In this document: piece by piece, positions 56,875 to 64,000 of the stretch
How the letters are laid out: the number at the start of each line of letters is the position of its first letter
Position numbering within the stretch: position 1 is the stretch's first letter
Assembly (NCBI GenBank): GCA_034440635.1
Contig: JAOTON010002268.1
Coordinates: 434,001 to 498,000, forward strand
Direction: 5' to 3'
Source: Lepas anatifera
Lineage: Eukaryota; Arthropoda; Thecostraca; Lepadidae
DNA length: 64,000 nucleotides
Translations under genes and position numbers: made by a program
Notes under the pieces: model-generated
Database searches by the model: none
What the model was told of the DNA's origin: nothing
The model's input: only the letters and a program-made list of their open reading frames with translations

Positions 56875-57859
56875 GCACGATATCAAACACCAAAGGATTC
56901 TGGGAAATCAGCTTCTTAGGCTACAGCAGTAGGTACAACCACAGATGTGAACTCGCATCCATAGCAAGACGCCACTTCTGACGTTGGATTAAAGTATAAG
57001 GAGCACGGTTCAACAGCAGACATAGATGGTTGGAACAGGGGTCCTGTTGAAAGAGAGAAGACTCTTCCTTCACAATACATGAAGAGAACTGAAAACGAAT
57101 GCGGATCGGTTCCCGACCCTTTTGACCTCGGCGTGCTGGAGCCACCAGAGGGCAATGCATATATGCTGGCAGAATAGGAGTGTGCTTGGGCTTCGCGCTA
57201 TTGCTTCCGAATTCGACGAGCAGTGTACACGAGCGCGTCGTCACCGGATACAAAGCGAGGAGGTCCGTTAACCATCAACCTGCTCCTGACAAAAAAACTT
57301 TCCGCTTGAGAAGACTGATGGGATCTAGGCTTGCTGTCGCCCTCCGAAGTGACTGGTTGTGACGTTTTCCTATAGATAGGATCTATTTCTAGGATCTAGG
57401 ATCTATATCTAATATATCTGTTGTCAATTTGCATGAAATCGGGAAATTTTGAGCTGAAAAAGTGTGTGTGGGGCGTGTAGGCTACCTTGTTTCTTAGTAC
57501 CCTGGCCCCAAGGCTCATGAGCAGTGGCTCGCGCCACCAAGCGGTTCTCCCGAGGCCCGACATGCACGCCAGGCACCACCAGAAAAGGGGTACGTTCCTT
57601 CGCTCGACCTCTGCGAGTGGTTCACGCCGGCCGCTGGTCGCTGGCACTGCAGTGACGGTCACTGGTCACTGTAGAGGTCAGAAAGGCCCGACGCGACCAG
57701 CATAGTTGAGGAAAATTCAGGAAAACAGGGCATTGGATATCTTCTTCCTTATCTGTGCACTTCCTTCCAAACTAAGGCTGGTTCTAATTGAGTTGCTAAT
57801 ATATATATTTTATTATAGCCTGATAATAATTATTGGGGCTTATCGACGCACCAACTGCC
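56875..57859. other. Unassigned DNA
   Basis: Open frames on the minus strand near 56,920-57,250 have no recognisable domain. A GGATCTA-type repeat lies at 57,370-57,415. A CpG-rich patch is at 57,500-57,690. No gene is called. Confidence 0.4.
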
Positions 57860-58015
57860 AGGGTCATATGGCGTCGCCAACTCTTTCCCTGTTGGAAGGG
57901 TTTCTCGGGAGCCAGCTTGCTCCTTGTTCAGGGAAGCCGCCGGGCCTTGAACCCGGGTCGGCTGCGTGGCAGACAGCTACGCTGACCACTCCACTACCGC
58001 GCCCCCTTATTATAG
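57860..58015 (-). mobile_element. tRNA-derived SINE, same family as 3,636
   Basis: Minus strand: GGGGGCGCGGTAGTGGAGTGG and A-box GTGGTCAGCGTAGC, B-box GGGTTCAAGGCCCGG, then CCTGAACAAG, CCAACAGGGAAAGAGTTGGC and GGCAGTTGGTGCGTC. The body matches the SINE at 3,636-3,830. Confidence 0.8.
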
Positions 58016-58396
58016 CCTGACACCTATAATCCTCTAACTAATCAATGATGTGCGTTGGGAAAGTTATTTCATCGAGTCTTTGCCTTCTGACGGAGCTTCA
58101 TCATCTCGAGCTTGAAATTGGTCAGCGCTGGGGAAGATATAGTTTTTTCCCGACTCATGGGGTTCTGGCGGCGGTCCCTGGGTAAGCCTCCCTAGCCACC
58201 CGTTCCGAATCTCTGGTGCAGGTGTGAACTAAATTGATTCGTTTACCGTTTGTGACCAGTTTGCACCTCTGGTTGCCAAACTGTTGCTTGTACACCAATA
58301 CTATTTCAGGCTTGAGCTCGGATTTTGGCTAATCTATAGCGCAAATCTGAAAGCAATTGATATAGCCACCCAACCAGTTTTTTATTTAATTCGTTG

Positions 58397-58472
58397 CTGA
58401 TATCATAGACATGATATCCTGACCATCAGGATAACATGTCTATGATATCAGAACGTCAGGACCTGACGTTCT
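58397..58472. repeat. Two abutting hairpins
   Basis: A 26-bp arm (58,397-58,422) pairs with 58,426-58,451 with one mismatch and a 3-base loop. It is followed at once by the 11-bp-arm palindrome AGAACGTCAGG / CCTGACGTTCT (58,450-58,472). Confidence 0.9.
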
Positions 58473-59075
58473 GCTATGTCTTATCTAAGCCAGCATCTGG
58501 GGCTATCATGCGAGCAACGGGGTTGGGGGAGGGGGTCATGGGTTATTCTATACTGTTTTTTTCCGGATTGTTCCCCTAATTTGTGTCCTCGAATGTTCCT
58601 TCCTGTGCCCCCCCTTATATGTTCCTAGCAACCCATGGAACATCAGGTCGCTGCCCTCCCGATACGAGTATGAACACCCCAGGGGAGCGACTGGAGGCCC
58701 ACTGTCCCACCAAAACCTGCCTCCTCCCCCAGATTCTGCACCCCCGGCGCTGCCTGCGGAGTTACACCTCTGACAGCGCCAGGGAACGGGAGGACAGCTT
58801 CTCACATCAACACGGCGTTCCGTAGACAACATTCTCCGCGGTCAGTTCCCCTGAAACGAAATAATGTAGCGAAAGGCGGGAAGAGCGGACATTTTTCTGA
58901 CCAAGCCACCCCCTGGCGACGCTCTTGCACGCTACATGCTTCTTAGGCTTCTGGAAGTCGACCTGACAACACTGCGTTCACCTTTGTTATTAAGTGATAA
59001 TAAGTTACCCGCTAAAAGCGTGCGAGTGATGTCGCTCCGGCTTTATTGTTCATTTGTTTCATGATTGTTTACTCG
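58473..59075. other. Unassigned DNA
   Basis: Contains an 80-residue plus-strand frame and an overlapping minus-strand frame, neither with a domain. No gene is called. Confidence 0.45.
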
Positions 59076-60038
59076 TTCAACTCCACATTTCATTCGGGCT
59101 ATTCTAGAATACGGTTGCGTGATTGGGGGAGGGGGGGGGTACTGCCCAAACAAACCTTGAGAGACTTGTAAGGGTTCAACATAAATTCCTTATCCCGCTC
59201 GCTACCACTATTCGTACATTAAAGGGAACGTGCCACCTTGGTCGAATCCTGGAATTTAGTGCAATTAGGCATACTTTTAGCCGAAAATAATGAAATCACT
59301 CATGATTTCTCTGAAAAATGTACAATAAGCTCAATATTTTGATTTTTAAAATACTCCTCTAGAAAAAGAAATAAATATCAGCCTGTGGATGATGTCACGA
59401 TCTGGCAACCACTACCATACTTGAAACGCTTCAAGGGCTTCAATTGGCTGATGCTCATCGTGACGCCAGCATATGTCGTCACACCAGCAGCTCACAAAAA
59501 TGGCCGCCGTGCGAGGGGTTGATGAGGGGTTGGTGTCAGGTAGGTTTTAGCTTTTTTCTACGGAAATATCAAGTTCCAAGACAAATGATATATGGAGTAT
59601 CGGGTTTTCCGACTTGCGGCTATCTCAGTTAAAATCTCGTTATGAAGGTGCCACATTCCCTTTAACAACGACTTTGGTACACGCAGACCTTTTGGTGACT
59701 TTCAACATTACCAGCCTATGAAACAGGAAGTATCAGCACGATGTACTTTTCGTTCAAAGAATTCGAACCAGGAGGATGGAACCTGCTCTCCTTCCCAAGA
59801 CATTCCCCATTTACATCCCCGCGTGACCCAACCGGACTATGAGCGGGACATTGCCTCACATTCCCTACGCCAGGGTGTATACGGTCAAAAGGTGATTTTT
59901 GTCGGACGGCTCTTTCCTAACCGTGTGTCAAAATTAAGATATATTCAGCTCAACATGTTGCCACTTCAGATCTCAAGTCCGGGTGCATGTAAAAAGACTG
60001 GTGAATTCCTCTTGTTTTCTTTTAACGTTTTATTTGTC
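59076..60038 (+). pseudogene. LINE3 reverse transcriptase C-terminal relic, split by M copy 1
   Basis: FIRAILEYGCVI and, in a second frame, LERLVRVQHKFLIPLATTIR match LINE1's SILEYGCVIWGG and LDRVQHKFLIWLASNI, so this is a related family. The M element at 59,219-59,665 interrupts it. A TCAAAAGGTGATTTTTGTCG stretch beyond (59,886) may be the VKRGLFRR-like C-terminal block. Frameshifts are frequent. The part right of M is less certain. Confidence 0.6.
59219..59665 (+). mobile_element. Family M MITE copy 1 (TTAA-flanked)
   Basis: 447 bp bounded by TTAA at 59,219 and 59,662-59,665, with inverted ends AGGGAACGTGCCACCTT and AAGGTGCCACATTCCCT. The interior has GATGATGTCACGATCTGGCA and TTCCAAGACAAATGATAT. 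Confidence 0.9.
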
Positions 60039-60493
60039 TTAAAGGGAATGTGGCACTTTCACAACGTGATTTTAACTGAGATAGCCAAGTTGTAAAGCAG
60101 GTCGGAAAACCCGGTGCTCCATATTTCATTTATCTTGGAACTCGATATTTCCGTAGAAAAAAGCTAAGACCTACCTGACACCAGCCCCCATCAACCCCCG
60201 CCGCCGGCAGCCATTGTTGTGAGCTACTGGTGTGACGACATATGCTGACGTCACGATGAGCATCAGCCAATCGAAGCCCTTGAAGCGTTTTAAGTATGGT
60301 AGTGGTTGCCAGATCGTGACTCATCCACAGGCTGATATTTATTTCTTTTCCTAGAGGAGTATTTTAAAAATCAAAATATTGAGCTTACTGTACATTTTTA
60401 GAGAAATCATGAGTGGTTTCATTATTTTTGGCTAAAAGTACGCCTAATTTCACTAAATTCCAGGATTCGACCAAGGTGCCACATTCCCTTTAA
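60039..60493 (-). mobile_element. Family M MITE copy 2 (TTAA-flanked)
   Basis: 455 bp bounded by TTAA at 60,039-60,042 and 60,490-60,493, in opposite orientation to copy 1, with ends AGGGAATGTGGCAC and GTGCCACATTCCCT. Confidence 0.9.
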
Positions 60494-62012
60494 GTGCATC
60501 ATATATGTGGATTCCTTGTTTTATAAGCTGTGTTCAATCTATTATACGTCATGAGCTGTAAATGGGGGCAGCCTGTTGCCCATGAAACATATAAACAATA
60601 AAAAATAGCTACTAAACAATACACGAAGATAGAACACACAAATAGTCCGTTTAAAACGCTATATTAACCTTCCAAGCATAGGTATCAGAGCACTTCACCA
60701 GGACAGCACCAGAAAACAGTGTTACTACGTCAGAAGTCACACAGCTACGGCAAAAGTACATATCACAGCACAGCTCTCTGTTCGTTACAGAACAGCACAG
60801 GACAGATTAGAGAAACAGCAGCAGAGGCGCGTTACCTTAGGCAGTGACGTAAGAAGGACTGTGGGTGTATACACCATACTGATGCGCACGCACCCGTTTG
60901 GGCCCAAACGCCTGAATTGTCTCTGCCAACGTTTGAAAATTGAATTTGCTCAGCCATGTTAAGCCAAACATTTCCAAAAATTGTTGCCGCTTGAAGTATT
61001 CGCAATTACACAGTTCTTTCCTTTCAGCATAACAATTTTAATATAAGGATCGATAAAACCAATCCAACAAGACGGAAACGCATACGCACAATTCGGTATT
61101 CCTGGAAGCCATGTCTGGTTTTCTGACAACACACGATGTTCTCAAAAACGATCATACCAGATACACGTAGTGAAACATGCCACATTCTGGAACATGTTGG
61201 CCATTCGCGACCCTCTGAACATAACACTGCTCTTCTGAAGGACTTCATCGGGCGATGTAATGAAGATAAACAATTGCTCTTCCTGTCCACAAAATATTAA
61301 CTATGCAATGAAGCGCCGCCAGTCCTCGCGGTTTACATGTACAATAATGTAACAGAGGCAACTGCACAGCATATTAGTTAGACCCTGTCAGTAGTGGAAG
61401 TTGTAGTGGGTTAAGATAATTTTAAAGCGAATTCGAATCAACGGGCAGCTTGTTGCATCTTTTTCAGGTAAGGTTCTCACAACAAAGACTGCCTGCGCCA
61501 TGTGGCGTCATAACCTCTCCCGGCTGGGAGGGATGCCAGGATGAGAAAGCCACCTTACTCAGACACCTTGACGGGACGTGACTCCGGATCAGCCACAAAG
61601 GAACCAGACGTGGCGACCTCTGCGCCATCGAGATCCCCGTTTGTTAGATATTACAGCGCCACCGACTCTCACCATTATTCCAAAGTGTTGTAAAAAGTCT
61701 AAGCCTGTAAGGCCCGGACTACAAATAAGAAGTCTAAAGGTCCACTTCTTATGAATCAATCGGCACGTCATACATGGGAAGTATATAAACACAAACTATG
61801 TGCACGTCAAACTGGTGGGATACAGCAGCTGCTTAATATCCACCTGGACATCCGCTTAGCTTACGGAGAGGGCGTCAGTTGATCTAATGCAGAAAATGGT
61901 TAAATAAAATAATCACAGGCAATCACAGAGCTTCGCGTGGCCCAGGATTTGAACAGTTCACCCGAGAGAACAGCCGGAGCCTAAATTTGAGAAAAACCTG
62001 AACAGGGCTGGT
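60494..62012. other. Unassigned DNA with a SINE-like scrap
   Basis: Nothing coding. About 61,485-61,535 (ACTGCCTGCGCCATGTGGCG; CTCTCCCGGCTGGGAGG) distantly resembles the SINE body at 57,860 in the same orientation. Confidence 0.4.
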
Positions 62013-62453
62013 TTAAAGGGAATGTGGCACCTTGGTCAAATCCCAGGATTTCGTGTAATTGGAGGGGGAGGTATTTTTAGCCGAAAATCATGAAAATGTC
62101 CATATTTTTTCTAAAAATGTTCAATATATCCAATACTATGATATTTAAAATGCTACCCTATAGTAAGAAATAAACTTCTGCTTGTGCATGACGTCATGAT
62201 TTGGCAACTACTACCATATTCAATAGGCTTTAATAGGCCGACTACTCACCGTGACGTCACCCTGACGTCACACCAAAAGCTGACAACTGTGGCCAGCTCC
62301 TTAGGTACATACATTTCAGGTGGGTTTTTAGCTTTTCTCTGCGGAAATTTGGGGTTCCAAGACAAATGATATGTTGAGTCCCGTGTTTTCCGGTATGCTT
62401 TACAACTTAAATTGTAAATTGTTAAATTGCAACTTTTGTTAAAACTAAAACCT
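62013..62453 (+). mobile_element. Family M MITE copy 3, 3'-truncated at the CT tract
   Basis: Starts TTAAAGGGAATGTGGCACCTT and follows M to TTCCAAGACAAATGATATG and CGTGTTTTCCGG-type sequence, then passes through AT-rich sequence into the CT array. The right terminus is missing. Confidence 0.8.

Positions 62454-64000
<1,547 letters not shown>

Overview
The window is eukaryotic nuclear DNA from a transposon-rich animal genome, very probably an invertebrate metazoan; I cannot name the species. The evidence is one intron-bounded coding exon with consensus splice signals, tRNA-derived SINEs, non-LTR retrotransposon relics, hAT and TTAA-type DNA transposons, and microsatellites. I see no bacterial operons, rRNA genes or CRISPR arrays. 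The only host gene I can support is at the extreme left edge: on the minus strand, the ATG-bearing exon of an SLC1 (excitatory amino acid / neutral amino acid) transporter. The rest of the window would be its 5' intron and/or upstream flank.

Nearly everything else is repeats, most readable as nested insertions. Several non-autonomous families (called A, B, E, F and G here) share one design: TTAA target duplications, G/C-rich inverted termini starting CCC or CAC, subterminal palindromes, and interiors packed with the hexamer AGGTCA/TGACCT, the nuclear-receptor half-site. Two further TTAA families (C and M) begin TTAAAGGG. hAT-type elements with 8-bp duplications (D, J, J', P and a 20-kb element X) and K-type MITEs (GGCGGATCCAGG termini) are layered on them.

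Layout: 1-0.34 kb transporter exon; 0.34-7.2 kb intron or flank with a SINE and a split A element; 7.2-10.8 kb F element holding A and B, then G; 10.8-15.6 kb mostly unassigned with D and K pieces; 15.6-17.3 kb F holding B; 19.8-21.9 kb F holding two hAT elements; 22.2-32.8 kb A, N, O, F, B/E and G elements; 33.99-56.87 kb a multi-layer nest whose centre is a 20,184-bp hAT-bounded segment (35,538-55,721) with a matched 8-bp duplication inside one B element; 56.9-64 kb SINE, hairpins, a decayed LINE with M elements, and a 290-bp CT/T tract.

The two results most worth following are the nest, reconstructable to seven levels (E > LINE2 > B > hAT-X > A > C > P), and the families that spread dense AGGTCA arrays. 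A smaller one is a 42-bp repeat that duplicates the transporter exon's splice donor in frame. Copy boundaries were read by eye; where a boundary is approximate the entry says so.
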